Notes: generated by a model not told the origin, from the letters alone. A stretch of 64,000 bases of DNA from Bacteroidaceae bacterium (GCA_017466325.1 JAFTUK010000037.1:1-64000), one strand, 5' to 3'; shown: positions 24,420 to 32,822, counted from the first letter of the stretch. Made by a program: numbers and translations.

Positions 24420-24599
24420 ATGACCGAAGAAGACTACATTGCCCAGGGAGATGCGGCATGGAAACGACAGGACTGGAAGCAGTGCCTTGATTCCTACGCC
24501 AAAGCCATTGCACAGGACCCAGAAAGCCTTGCCGTGGAGAAAAGGGAAATGGTGATGCAGATAATCAATTTCTTCAACAAGGACATGCTGAACCCATAA
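24420..24599 (+). CDS. 59-residue TPR-like protein at the head of the kor operon
   Basis: A short gene read directly from the sequence: ATG at 24420, stop TAA at 24597. The product contains one TPR-like helix pair (AAWKRQDWKQCLDSYAKAI, then a PESLAVEKREM turn) and ends INFFNKDMLNP. The W-x6-A-x3-Y/Y-x2-A spacing fits a single tetratricopeptide repeat. Position, promoter and the 66-bp gap to korD say it belongs to this operon; similar mini-TPR genes precede 2-oxoacid oxidoreductases in other Bacteroidales as far as I recall. It might help assemble the complex, which is inference. Confidence 0.75.
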   Translation: MTEEDYIAQGDAAWKRQDWKQCLDSYAKAIAQDPESLAVEKREMVMQIINFFNKDMLNP

Positions 24600-24665
24600 C
24601 TGACCCGTGTCACCGACTCTAAAGCATAAAAGACAACAACAAACACACTACCACACATATACACA

Positions 24666-24890
24666 ATGGCCAGATTCAAAGGAATCATAGAAGTGGACAC
24701 CAAGCGATGCAAGGGCTGCAACCTGTGTGTCGTGGCCTGTCCCCTGAAACTGATAGAACTCTCTCCTCTGGTGAACCGCAACGGCTATAACTATGCCGTG
24801 CAGACAGATCCCGAGAAGTGCAACGGATGCAGCAGTTGCGGAATCATGTGCCCCGACGGTTGCATCACCGTATACAGAACCAAAGAATAA
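24666..24890 (+). CDS. korD: 2-oxoacid:ferredoxin oxidoreductase, delta (ferredoxin) subunit
   Basis: A 74-residue two-[4Fe-4S] ferredoxin. CKGCNLCVVACP and CNGCSSCGIMCP are the two CxxCxxCxxxCP cluster motifs. It passes electrons from the TPP site to external ferredoxin. First catalytic-complex gene, 15 bp before the alpha subunit gene. Confidence 0.93.
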   Translation: MARFKGIIEVDTKRCKGCNLCVVACPLKLIELSPLVNRNGYNYAVQTDPEKCNGCSSCGIMCPDGCITVYRTKE

Positions 24891-24905
24891 TCCCCCACTC
24901 CACAC

Positions 24906-25997
24906 ATGCAGAAAGACAACGACATACTTTTGCTGAAGGGAAACGAAGCCATAGCACATGCCGCCATACGCTACGGTTACGACGGTTTCTTTGGCTACCC
25001 CATCACGCCACAGAGCGAGATACTGGAAACCCTGGCATTGCTGAAACCCTGGGAAACGACAGGCATGGTGGTGCTTCAGAGCGAGAGCGAGGTGGCAAGC
25101 ATCAACATGATATATGCCGGAGGCGGTTCGGGCAAGTGCGTCCTGACATCGTCCTCCAGCGTGGGCGTGTCGCTGATGCAGGAGGTCATCCCCTACATGG
25201 CCATCTGCGAAGTGCCAGGCCTCATAGTTTCAGTACAGCGCGGAGGTCCGGGCCTTGGCACCATACAGCCGTCTCAATCCGACTACCGTCAGGCTACCTG
25301 CGGAGGCGGCAACGGTGACTACCGCACCATAGTACTTGCTCCTTGCTCGGTGCAGGAGAGTTGCGACATGGTGGGACTTGCCAAGGAACTGATGATGAAG
25401 TGGCGCACCCCGGTAATCATCCTGTCTGACGGCAGCATTGGGCAGATGATGGAGAAATGCATACTGCCCCCCTACACTCCACGGCGCACCGATGAGGAAA
25501 TACGCCGGCAGTGCCCTTGGGCCACTAACGGACTGGGGCTTAAAGACAGGAAACCAAACGTTATGACAAGTCTGGAACTTGACCAAGCGCTGATGGAGAA
25601 GCGCAACCGCGAACTGCAGAAGAAATACGCAAGAATACAGCAGGAGGAAGTTCGTGCCGAGCACTATCATACAGAGGATGCCGAGACCCTCATAGTGGCC
25701 TTCGGTTCTGCCGCACGAATCTCCATGGGTGCCATAGACAACCTGCGCCAGCAGGGGCACAAGGTGGGCCTTCTGCGCCCAGTCACACTATGGCCCTTCC
25801 CCGAGAAGGAAATACTGGAACTGGCATCACGTATGAAACGCATCGTGGTGGTGGAACTGAACGAGGGGCAGATGTTGCGCGATGTACAGTGGGCATCGCA
25901 ATTCCGTTGCCCCATAGAGTTCATCGGACACAGCGGCGGAGTAATCATCACCCCCGACGAGATAAGCAGAAAGATCAGCGAAATGGGAAAGTTATAA
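24906..25997 (+). CDS. korA: 2-oxoacid:ferredoxin oxidoreductase, alpha subunit
   Basis: A 363-residue subunit of the 2-oxoglutarate or branched-chain 2-oxoacid:ferredoxin oxidoreductase (KorA/VorB). It carries the pyrimidine-binding domain (GNEAIAHAAIRYG, YPITPQSEI) and the transketolase C-like domain. The GPGLGTIQPSQSDYRQA stretch is typical. With the other subunits it turns a 2-oxoacid into acyl-CoA, CO2 and reduced ferredoxin, reversibly, in anaerobic central metabolism. Whether 2-oxoglutarate or 2-oxoisovalerate is preferred cannot be told. Confidence 0.92.
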   Translation: MQKDNDILLLKGNEAIAHAAIRYGYDGFFGYPITPQSEILETLALLKPWETTGMVVLQSESEVASINMIYAGGGSGKCVLTSSSSVGVSLMQEVIPYMAICEVPGLIVSVQRGGPGLGTIQPSQSDYRQATCGGGNGDYRTIVLAPCSVQESCDMVGLAKELMMKWRTPVIILSDGSIGQMMEKCILPPYTPRRTDEEIRRQCPWATNGLGLKDRKPNVMTSLELDQALMEKRNRELQKKYARIQQEEVRAEHYHTEDAETLIVAFGSAARISMGAIDNLRQQGHKVGLLRPVTLWPFPEKEILELASRMKRIVVVELNEGQMLRDVQWASQFRCPIEFIGHSGGVIITPDEISRKISEMGKL

Positions 25998-26002
25998 ACG
26001 GA

Positions 26003-26065
26003 AATCTGCGAGTAAGCGAGAGCAGAAGCAAAATTTATTTTGATTATGCCGAGCGGGAGCAGATT
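26003..26065. repeat. 63-bp inverted-repeat element, copy 1
   Basis: Ends are AATCTGC (26003-26009) and GCAGATT (26059-26065). The inside has GAGTAAGCGAGAGC, an AT-rich middle and GCCGAGCGGGAG, the same layout as the copies at 41920 and 41997. A 10-bp direct repeat AAATCTGCGA lies at 26002-26011 and 26116-26125. It separates korA from korB. Confidence 0.6.
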
Positions 26066-26123
26066 CGACGGAGTCAAAACGGAACCAAAGGTCGACGCCC
26101 GGAGGGGCTGAAGTCAAATCTGC

Positions 26124-26169
26124 GAATACTCCGAATTCTCCGAATAACTCCGAATTCTCAGAATACAAC
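26124..26169. repeat. 9-bp minisatellite between korA and korB
   Basis: Five units of 9 (one of 10) bp: GAATACTCC, GAATTCTCC, GAATAACTCC, GAATTCTCA, GAATACAAC. The reverse complement matches the units of the array at 32615. Confidence 0.6.
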
Positions 26170-26172
26170 CTC

Positions 26173-26940
26173 ATGGACGAGAAGACAATAAAATCACCCC
26201 AGAACATCGTTTACCAGAAGCCACGTCTGATGAACGACACCCCCATGCACTACTGCCCCGGATGCGGACATTCCATAGTGCACAAACTGGTGGCCGAGAT
26301 TCTGGACGAAATGGGCATAGAGGAAAAGACCATAGGCGTATGCCCCGTGGGATGCGCTGTCTTTGCATACAGGTATCTGGACATCGACTGGATAGAGGCG
26401 GCACACGGACGTGCTCCGGCATGTGCCTCGGCACTGAAGAGATTGTGGCCGGAACATCTGGTGTTCACATATCAGGGCGACGGCGACCTGGCTTGCATAG
26501 GCACAGGCGAAACCATACAGACACTGAACCGTGGCGAGAACATCACCGTCATCTTCATAAACAATGCCATCTACGGCATGACGGGCGGACAGATGGCCCC
26601 CACCACGCTGATGGGCATGAAGACAAGCACCTGCCCCTATGGCCGACAGGCCGACCTGCATGGTTTCCCCCTGAAAATAAGCGACATTGCCGCCACGCTG
26701 GAGGGCACATGCTACGTCACCCGCCAGGCGGTGAACACCGTGGGCAACATTGCTCGAGCAAAGAAAGCCATACGACAGGCCTTTGAGAACAGCCTGCAGG
26801 GACGCGGTTCATCGCTGGTGGAAATCGTCAGCACATGCTCTGCCGGATGGAAGATGACACCGGTGCAGAGCAACCAGTGGCTTACCGAGAACATGCTGCC
26901 CTACTACCCTTTGGGTGACCTGAAAAACATTAAGGACTGA
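26173..26940 (+). CDS. korB: 2-oxoacid:ferredoxin oxidoreductase, beta subunit
   Basis: A 255-residue thiamine diphosphate subunit. HYCPGCGHSIVHKL at the start supplies cluster or TPP contacts; YQGDGDLACIGTGE...FINNAIYGMTGGQ is the TPP-magnesium motif (GDG-x-N-N). It forms the catalytic core with the alpha subunit. The 175-bp gap before it, filled by an inverted-repeat element and a 9-bp minisatellite, is odd inside an operon. Confidence 0.93.
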   Translation: MDEKTIKSPQNIVYQKPRLMNDTPMHYCPGCGHSIVHKLVAEILDEMGIEEKTIGVCPVGCAVFAYRYLDIDWIEAAHGRAPACASALKRLWPEHLVFTYQGDGDLACIGTGETIQTLNRGENITVIFINNAIYGMTGGQMAPTTLMGMKTSTCPYGRQADLHGFPLKISDIAATLEGTCYVTRQAVNTVGNIARAKKAIRQAFENSLQGRGSSLVEIVSTCSAGWKMTPVQSNQWLTENMLPYYPLGDLKNIKD

Positions 26941-26945
26941 AAGCA

Positions 26946-27497
26946 ATGAAAGAGGAAATAATCATATCGGGCTTCGGCGGACAAGGCGTCCTCTCCATGG
27001 GAAAGATACTGGCATACGCAGGTATCATCGAGGGAAAGGAAGTGACATGGATGCCTTCCTATGGACCTGAGCAGCGCGGAGGCACGGCCAACGTCACCGT
27101 AATACTCTCGGACGAGCGCATCACTTCGCCCGTACTGAACACCTACGACACGGCCATAGTGCTGAACCAGCCCTCGCTGGACCGCTTCATGCCCCTCGTT
27201 AAACCTGGCGGCACACTCATCTACGACCCGGCCAGCATCCTCACCCCTCCCATGCGCAAGGACATAAACGTGTATAGCATAGAGGCCATGGCCGAGGCGG
27301 CAAGGATGAAGAACGGCAAGGTGTTCAACATGCTCCTGCTCGGAGGCCTCATCAAAGTGCGCCCCATCGTCAGTGTGGAGGATGTGGTGGAAGGTCTGCA
27401 CAGGACCCTGCCCGAGCGCCACCATCACCTCATCCCCATGAACGAGGAGGCCATACGCCACGGCATGGAAATCATCCGGGAGGAGAACAGGGCCTGA
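26946..27497 (+). CDS. korC: 2-oxoacid:ferredoxin oxidoreductase, gamma subunit
   Basis: A 183-residue gamma subunit (POR_gamma domain). It begins IIISGFGGQGVLSMGKILA, the glycine-rich signature, and includes MPSYGPEQRGGTANVTVILSD. It completes the four-subunit complex, which uses pyruvate-like 2-oxoacids and CoA. It starts 5 bp after korB and is followed by a terminator. Confidence 0.93.
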   Translation: MKEEIIISGFGGQGVLSMGKILAYAGIIEGKEVTWMPSYGPEQRGGTANVTVILSDERITSPVLNTYDTAIVLNQPSLDRFMPLVKPGGTLIYDPASILTPPMRKDINVYSIEAMAEAARMKNGKVFNMLLLGGLIKVRPIVSVEDVVEGLHRTLPERHHHLIPMNEEAIRHGMEIIREENRA

Positions 27498-27536
27498 CAC
27501 GGCAAGGTCTCTCCAAAATATGAAGCATCACACAGG

Positions 27537-27573
27537 AAGTCTCATGCCACATATGCATGGGACTTTTCTGTTT
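27537..27573 (+). terminator. Terminator of the kor operon
   Basis: An 11-bp stem with one G-T pair (27537-27547 with 27555-27565), then TTTCTGTTT. Confidence 0.7.
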
Positions 27574-27576
27574 AAC

Positions 27577-27599
27577 GCTAATGACCTATTTGGGGATTA
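27577..27599 (+). repeat. Copy of dispersed AATGACC-ATTTGG motif
   Basis: Reads CTAATGACCTATTTGGGGAT; one of the best copies, between the kor terminator and the sigma factor gene. Confidence 0.6.
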
Positions 27600-27727
27600 T
27601 CACGAAGAAAACGGCACCAGAACACCGGCAGGGTGGACAAAACTTCATTTTTCCTTCCTCCGCCTGTAATAAAAACACTATCAGTGCGTCTAAGGGGGTA
27701 AAGCAACAGACAAAGAGAACGACAAAG

Positions 27728-28207
27728 ATGAACCAAGAGCAAGAATTTTCGGAACTCGTGCACCGGCACAAGTCCACAATATACACCGTCTGCTATATGT
27801 TCTCCAAGGACAACGACGAGGTGCAGGACCTGTTTCAGGACATACTCACCAACCTGTGGACAGGCTTCGGCACGTTCCGCGGAGAGGCACAGCAAAAGTC
27901 CTGGGTGTGGCGCGTGGCATTGAACACCTGCATCTCTGTGGAGAGGAAAAAGAAGAAACGCCCCCAATCGGCTCAATTGTCCATGGACATAGACCTATAC
28001 GCTGATGACGACAACGACATCCTTCAGGTGCAGGCTCTGCACAAGCGCATCAACTCCTTGGGGCTCGTTGACCGTGCCATCATACTGCTTTGGCTGGAGG
28101 ACATGAGTTACGAGGAGATTGGCGCCATTATGGGCATAACCTCCAGGAACGTCGGCGTGAAGCTATTCCGCATCAAGGAGCGTCTGAAGCAGATGAAGGA
28201 CAAGTAA
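27728..28207 (+). CDS. ECF-type RNA polymerase sigma factor
   Basis: A 159-residue sigma-70 family factor. Region 2 (YMFSKDNDEVQDLFQDILTN) and region 4 (MSYEEIGAIMGITSRNVGVK) are clear and there is no region 1 or 3. The frame is open from 27557, but the ATG at 27728 begins right at region 2. It would direct RNA polymerase to a small regulon, usually held back by a membrane anti-sigma factor; the next gene, 54 bp on, is the obvious partner. Confidence 0.92.
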   Translation: MNQEQEFSELVHRHKSTIYTVCYMFSKDNDEVQDLFQDILTNLWTGFGTFRGEAQQKSWVWRVALNTCISVERKKKKRPQSAQLSMDIDLYADDDNDILQVQALHKRINSLGLVDRAIILLWLEDMSYEEIGAIMGITSRNVGVKLFRIKERLKQMKDK

Positions 28208-28261
28208 CACAAACTATCCCCTATTATTACCAACATTACCAAGATAAAGCACACACACGTT

Positions 28262-28840
28262 ATGAAAGATATGGAATTAGAAGAAATGCGTGCCCAGATA
28301 AACCTTCTGAAGGAGATGCTGGACAAACAGAGCATCGTCAACAACCACCTCCTGCAACAATCCATGAAAGCAAAGGTGAGCACGATACACCGCCAAGGCT
28401 GGAAGGGCGTGGCATGCGGCTTGGTTGCCATAGTGGCCTTTGCATTCAATTATGTTTTGGGAAGCCTCAGCCTGCCTTTCGTCATCGCCAGCATACTGCT
28501 GATGCTCTTCTGCATCATCGGCACCTGGCATTGCCACACGCCTTTGAACGACAGAGACCTGATGGGACAGGACATCCATACCACCGCCCGTGCCTTCTCG
28601 CTTGTGAAAAGGCGCTACAACTTCTGGCTTCACTACATCACCCCCACCCTCACCATCCCCTGGATTCTATGGTTCTGCCACGATTTCATCCACTCCTCCA
28701 ACATACCCCGGGAGTTTGCCAAACCTACGATGATAGCATTCTGCATATCGGCATGCATAGGCGGCCTGATCGGTTACATGTGGCACCGCAAGGTAGTGAA
28801 TGCCTGCGATGAGGCGGTAAGGCAATTAGAGGAGAGTTAG
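28262..28840 (+). CDS. Membrane partner of the sigma factor, possible anti-sigma
   Basis: A 192-residue protein: an N-terminal coiled coil (MELEEMRAQINLLKEMLDKQ), then four hydrophobic segments (about 47-65, 69-87, 122-140, 152-170), and a short charged tail. No zinc-binding anti-sigma domain (HxxxCxxC) is present. Similar coiled-coil plus four-span proteins often follow ECF sigma genes in Bacteroidales, so an anti-sigma or sensor role is likely but not shown. Confidence 0.78.
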   Translation: MKDMELEEMRAQINLLKEMLDKQSIVNNHLLQQSMKAKVSTIHRQGWKGVACGLVAIVAFAFNYVLGSLSLPFVIASILLMLFCIIGTWHCHTPLNDRDLMGQDIHTTARAFSLVKRRYNFWLHYITPTLTIPWILWFCHDFIHSSNIPREFAKPTMIAFCISACIGGLIGYMWHRKVVNACDEAVRQLEES

Positions 28841-28856
28841 AAAAATACAAAAATAC

Positions 28857-28894
28857 TAAGGACCTTAAGCACTCAAAAGCACTTAAGGTCCTTA
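28857..28894. terminator. Bidirectional terminator
   Basis: A perfect 13-bp stem (28857-28869 with 28882-28894) in the 84-bp gap between two converging genes. The same stretch can be read as five 9-bp units (TAAGGACCT, TAAGCACTC, AAAAGCACT, TAAGGTCCT, TAAAACCAA), like the minisatellite at 43052. Confidence 0.65.
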
Positions 28895-28924
28895 AAACCA
28901 ATCTCCGATTCAGGTTAAAAATCC

Positions 28925-30595
28925 CTATCCTTCTTCTTGCTCTGGCAATTGAGAGTCCGCATCCTTGTTAACCTCCTCCAAAAGTTCTGATGCCATGGTT
29001 TGCAGTTCTATGATGCGCTCCGACTTTTCCTGTATAGAATCAAAGAGGGATATGGCCTCTGCCAAGGCTTTACGGCAACGCTCGTACTCCTCCATTTCGT
29101 AGTAAAGTTCGCCAAGATTCTTCTTCACGATTGCCAGTTCCTCGGTATACGCTCCAGGATACTTGCTCTCAAGTTCACGGAGAAACACGCACACCTCGTT
29201 ATAGACTTCCTCACACTCCAGGCAACACCCTTCCATCTGGAATGAGTCCGCCTTCAACATCATGGCTTGCAGTCTGTTATCGGAATAATCCGGATGTTTT
29301 ACTTCAAGTTCTTTGTAGACCTCTATAACATCATCGAACCAACGTCTGCTCTCACCATAACGCATCATGCCACAATAGGCATTTCCTATGCCAAACATAG
29401 CATATGCCATGCGTTCCTTGTCGGAATGCTTCCTGTACAACTCCAGCGCATGACCGAAGTTCTCTCTTGCTTCGTCATAGTGCTCCGCATTGTAGTTTAT
29501 CTGGCCCAAACGCTCAAACACAGAGGCAAGTCGTGTATCAACAACTTCGTTGCTACCCATGCCATAATATATCTGCACCGCCTCCTTCAAGGCTTTGTTG
29601 CTGTCATCATACTTTCCGAAACCAAAGAAATAAACGACACCAAGGCTATATAACACCTTGGCCATCTCAGTCTTGTATGAATGTTCCGAATTCAGGTCCA
29701 CACGCTTGTATATATCCAAAGACTCCTCATACACTGCCTCTGCCTCTTCATATCTTTCGGCTGTCTGATAGAAGTCGCCCATGCATGCCAAGACCTCAGC
29801 CAATTCTGGTTCATACATCTTTGGATTCTCCTTGGCAAGACGGCGAAACTCGTCCACGCACTTCTGCCTTTCCTCTTCAGTTCCGGTGTTCATATCCCTT
29901 GCCAAATGTTCCTCTATCCTGCGTGCGGCATACTTCCACATCTTGAAGCAGAAGAACAGGAAAGTAACGAACACTACAAGCACGGCAACAGGATGCAGAG
30001 TCTTAACGGAAAACAGCATCGTATCGTATAAACCGTGAAGCAGTATGGGCACCAGAAGAACCATTATGCAGTTCGTCGTGTGACGCTTGGAATTGGGATA
30101 GAACTTTACCAGCGAGTAATAATATCCCATCATTATGCCATAGCAAAGATGACCAGGAACGGCAAAGATTGCCCTTACAACTCCCACCGTCATGAAATTA
30201 TCTATATTGCTATACAGATACAAGATGTTCTCAAGGGCTGCAAATCCCATGGACACGCAGGCGGCATAAACTATGCCATCGACCTTCTCATCAAAATAAG
30301 GATTTTTACGCAGGAAGAACCACAGTACCGCAAACTTGGCAATCTCCTCTGGTATGGCTGCACCAAAGAAAGACAAACGGATGGCATCAAGCAGCGTGCT
30401 GACATTATCGTGAAAGACACCCAACAGGTTCAAAGGACCGGAAATCAGGATGGACAGCAAACATGACAGTACGCCAAGATAGAAAGCCTTGCGTAACTGT
30501 CCTTTGGGTTCCGGTTGCAAACTGTCCTTCTTGTATATGATATACATCAGGACTACAACAGGCAACATTGCCGTAGCAAAAACAAGATAATTCAT
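28925..30595 (-). CDS. PrsW-type intramembrane protease fused to a TPR domain
   Basis: A 556-residue protein starting at the ATG at 30595 (the open frame extends 20 codons further, before the promoter). Residues 1-240 are a PrsW/CAAX-like membrane glutamic protease: PEEIAKF with Glu83-Glu84, LENILYLY, PGHLCYG (His149) and LLHGLYD (His187). PrsW cleaves anti-sigma factors in Bacillus. From residue 255 to the end run about seven TPR-like helix pairs (cytoplasmic by topology). The TPR part probably recruits the substrate. The gene converges on an ECF sigma and membrane partner, which could be its target. Confidence 0.85.
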   Translation of the reverse strand: MNYLVFATAMLPVVVLMYIIYKKDSLQPEPKGQLRKAFYLGVLSCLLSILISGPLNLLGVFHDNVSTLLDAIRLSFFGAAIPEEIAKFAVLWFFLRKNPYFDEKVDGIVYAACVSMGFAALENILYLYSNIDNFMTVGVVRAIFAVPGHLCYGIMMGYYYSLVKFYPNSKRHTTNCIMVLLVPILLHGLYDTMLFSVKTLHPVAVLVVFVTFLFFCFKMWKYAARRIEEHLARDMNTGTEEERQKCVDEFRRLAKENPKMYEPELAEVLACMGDFYQTAERYEEAEAVYEESLDIYKRVDLNSEHSYKTEMAKVLYSLGVVYFFGFGKYDDSNKALKEAVQIYYGMGSNEVVDTRLASVFERLGQINYNAEHYDEARENFGHALELYRKHSDKERMAYAMFGIGNAYCGMMRYGESRRWFDDVIEVYKELEVKHPDYSDNRLQAMMLKADSFQMEGCCLECEEVYNEVCVFLRELESKYPGAYTEELAIVKKNLGELYYEMEEYERCRKALAEAISLFDSIQEKSERIIELQTMASELLEEVNKDADSQLPEQEEG

Positions 30596-30644
30596 AGTAT
30601 TGGATTTAGCGTATGTGATTTTGTACATCAAAGTCTGTCTAATG

Positions 30645-30675
30645 CAAATATACACTTTTTCAATATAATAGCAAA
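30645..30675 (-). promoter_or_regulatory. Promoter of the PrsW-TPR gene
   Basis: On the minus strand TTTG (30675-30672), 19 bp, TATATTTG (30652-30645): a full match, 50 bp before the ATG. Confidence 0.7.
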
Positions 30676-30698
30676 AATTAATCTACATAATTCATAAC

Positions 30699-30721
30699 GC
30701 TAATAACCAAATTGGGGTTAA
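30699..30721 (+). repeat. Copy of dispersed AATGACC-ATTTGG motif
   Basis: Reads CTAATAACCAAATTGGGGTT. The 319-bp divergent gap 30596-30914 also holds the promoters on both sides; nothing else is recognised. Confidence 0.55.
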
Positions 30722-30818
30722 CAGTTCCTGCCAAGCCTTCATTTTTGTTCTATGGCAAAAAGTGACGGAGCGACCAAGTTATTTCCATCCTCATTTCGTA
30801 AACTAACGATATAATTCT

Positions 30819-30826
30819 TATCTTTG
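30819..30826 (+). promoter_or_regulatory. -7 element of the acyltransferase gene
   Basis: TATCTTTG with TTTCG 20 bp upstream (30794-30798). The leader to the ATG at 30915 is about 85 nt and starts with a G8 run. Confidence 0.5.
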
Positions 30827-30914
30827 CACAGCAATTGGGGGGGGATTTGTACGGACATATCTGCACAATCCCCGATACGTTTACTGATTATACGTAATTA
30901 TATAAATAAGCAAT

Positions 30915-32102
30915 ATGCAGGAAACAAAAGACAACATCGTATCATCGGCATCGTATGCCGACACCAAACCGCATTATGCGCTGCTCGACGGTCTTCGTGG
31001 TGCGGCGGCCCTGATGGTAGTATGGTATCATGTATTCGAGGGATTTGCCTTTGCGCAGGGCACGGGCATAGAGACATTCAACCACGGACATATCGGCGTG
31101 GACTTCTTCTTCATGCTTTCGGGTTTCGTCATCAGTTATGCCTATGACGACAGATGGCAGACCCCTGGCCAGAAGCGCCTCACACTGGCGGATTTCTTCA
31201 AGCGACGCCTCATCCGCCTTCATCCCATGATCATAATTGGCGCTATAATAGGCCTCATCACCTTCATGATACAGGGCGGAGTGAAGTGGGACGGCACGGA
31301 GACTCCCGTCCAGTGGGTCATGGTGGCTCTGCTGATGGGCATGCTTCTCCTTCCTGCCTATCCCGGTGCAGGGTATGACGTGCGCGGCAACGGGGAGATG
31401 TATTCGCTGAACGGACCCAGTTGGTCGCTCTTCTTCGAGTACCTTGGCAACATCATGTACGCCCTCTTCATACGCCGCCTGTCCAACAAGGCCTTGGCGT
31501 GCCTGGTGGCCGTCACAGGTGTTCTGTGGGCATGGTTTGCCGTTGGCAATGTTTCCGGGTATGACATGTTGGGAATAGGTTGGACGCTGGACGGGGCCAA
31601 CTTCTTCGGAGGCCTGCTCCGCATGACCTTCCCCTTCACCCTGGGTATGCTGCTTGCACGCAACTTCAAGCCTGTGCGTGTGCCGGGCATCTTCTGGCTC
31701 TCCATTGCCGTGATGTTCTGCCTGTTCTCCGTTCCCTATATACCGGCCGACCTCTGTCCGTGCCTGCAGGGCATAAGCCTGAACAGTGCCTACGAACTGG
31801 CATGCATCGTACTGGTCTTCCCCGTCATCGTATGGCTGGCGGCATCGGGCAGCATGACCACCAACCTGTCGTCCAAGGTGTGCAAGTTCCTGGGCGACAT
31901 CTCTTATCCCCTCTACATTGTCCACTATCCCGTAATGTATCTGTTCTATTCATGGCTCATCAAGAACAAGATGTACACCCTTGGTGAAACGTGGCAGGTG
32001 GTAGTCCTCGTCTTTGCCGTAAACATCACACTGGCCTATGCCTGCCTGAAACTCTACGACGAGCCCGTGCGCCGTTGGCTGGCCAAAAGATTTACGAAAT
32101 AA
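30915..32102 (+). CDS. Membrane acyltransferase, acyltransferase-3 family (OafA-like)
   Basis: A 395-residue multi-span acyltransferase. LLDGLRGAAALMVVWYHVFE is the classic R-x10-H motif (catalytic His in WYH), FFFMLSGFVISYAY and FFKRRLIRLHPM follow as expected. About ten membrane spans. It probably O-acetylates a surface polysaccharide, lipid A part or exported sugar. It differs from the acyltransferase at 9929, which has a more divergent motif. A GNAT gene overlaps its stop codon. Confidence 0.9.
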   Translation: MQETKDNIVSSASYADTKPHYALLDGLRGAAALMVVWYHVFEGFAFAQGTGIETFNHGHIGVDFFFMLSGFVISYAYDDRWQTPGQKRLTLADFFKRRLIRLHPMIIIGAIIGLITFMIQGGVKWDGTETPVQWVMVALLMGMLLLPAYPGAGYDVRGNGEMYSLNGPSWSLFFEYLGNIMYALFIRRLSNKALACLVAVTGVLWAWFAVGNVSGYDMLGIGWTLDGANFFGGLLRMTFPFTLGMLLARNFKPVRVPGIFWLSIAVMFCLFSVPYIPADLCPCLQGISLNSAYELACIVLVFPVIVWLAASGSMTTNLSSKVCKFLGDISYPLYIVHYPVMYLFYSWLIKNKMYTLGETWQVVVLVFAVNITLAYACLKLYDEPVRRWLAKRFTK

Positions 32103-32602
32103 TGACAATACGGAAATCCACTATACAAGATCTGCCTTCTATCCTGCAACTCATAGAGGATGGAAGGCAGAAAATGATTTCAGAGGGCAATACCACCCAG
32201 TGGACAAACGGCCATCCCTCGGTCAAGCAGATTGAGACGGACATTGCCCACGGTGTCAGTTACATGATTACCGAAAATGGTTGTCCCATTGCCACCTTTG
32301 CCCTTATAGAAGGTCCCGATCCCACGTATGCCGAAATCTACGAAGGCCAGTGGCTCAATTCCCTACCCTACTACGTCATCCATCGTGTTGCCTCCGCACC
32401 GGGTGTCCATGGCATCATGCGACGTGTCCTTGACTATGCTTTCTCACTCACGGACACCATCCGCATAGACACCCACCAGGACAACCGCACCATGCGTACC
32501 CTCCTGCAGAAATACGGTTTCACCTATTGCGGCATCATCCTGCTGGAGAACGGAGACCCGCGGCTGGCGTATCAGAGGACGGTCCTTAATGGTGAGAGGT
32601 GA
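32102..32602 (+). CDS. GNAT-family N-acetyltransferase
   Basis: A 166-residue GNAT protein starting at an ATG that shares its first base with the TAA stop of the acyltransferase. TIRKSTIQDLPSILQLI is the usual opening; the acetyl-CoA loop is less regular (HRVASAPGVHGIMRRVLDYA), and DTHQDNRTMRTLLQKYGF is the conserved last strand-helix. Substrate unknown. The frame is open from 31991 but that part overlaps the upstream gene. Confidence 0.87.
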   Translation: MTIRKSTIQDLPSILQLIEDGRQKMISEGNTTQWTNGHPSVKQIETDIAHGVSYMITENGCPIATFALIEGPDPTYAEIYEGQWLNSLPYYVIHRVASAPGVHGIMRRVLDYAFSLTDTIRIDTHQDNRTMRTLLQKYGFTYCGIILLENGDPRLAYQRTVLNGER

Positions 32603-32614
32603 GCGATTGCATAA

Positions 32615-32686
32615 TTCGGAGTATTCAGAGTATTCAGAGTATTCGGAGAACTCAGAGAACTCAGAGAACTCAGAGAACTCAGAAAA
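32615..32686 (+). repeat. 9-bp minisatellite, eight units
   Basis: Units TTCGGAGTA, TTCAGAGTA (twice), TTCGGAGAA, CTCAGAGAA (three times) and CTCAGAAAA in direct tandem, 72 bp. It starts 12 bp after the GNAT stop, in a convergent gap. Translating it gives low-complexity peptide; I treat it as noncoding. Confidence 0.8.
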
Positions 32687-32745
32687 TACCTTCCCGTTTT
32701 TCCATCCCCTTCTCCCTCCCCTTGCGGGCGAGCGAGGTCTTTAGA

Positions 32746-32766
32746 AGAAGCACTAAATGTGCTTCT
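32746..32766 (-). terminator. Hairpin before the end of the phosphatase gene
   Basis: AGAAGCAC and GTGCTTCT pair around a 5-nt loop, in a stretch rich in CCTCCCC/GGGGAGG runs between two converging genes. Weak support as a terminator because no T-run follows. Confidence 0.4.
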
Positions 32767-32822
32767 GTGCCTCGGGAGGGGAGCAATCTCCATTGCGACG
32801 CGCGGACTGGCCGGGGAGGGGT

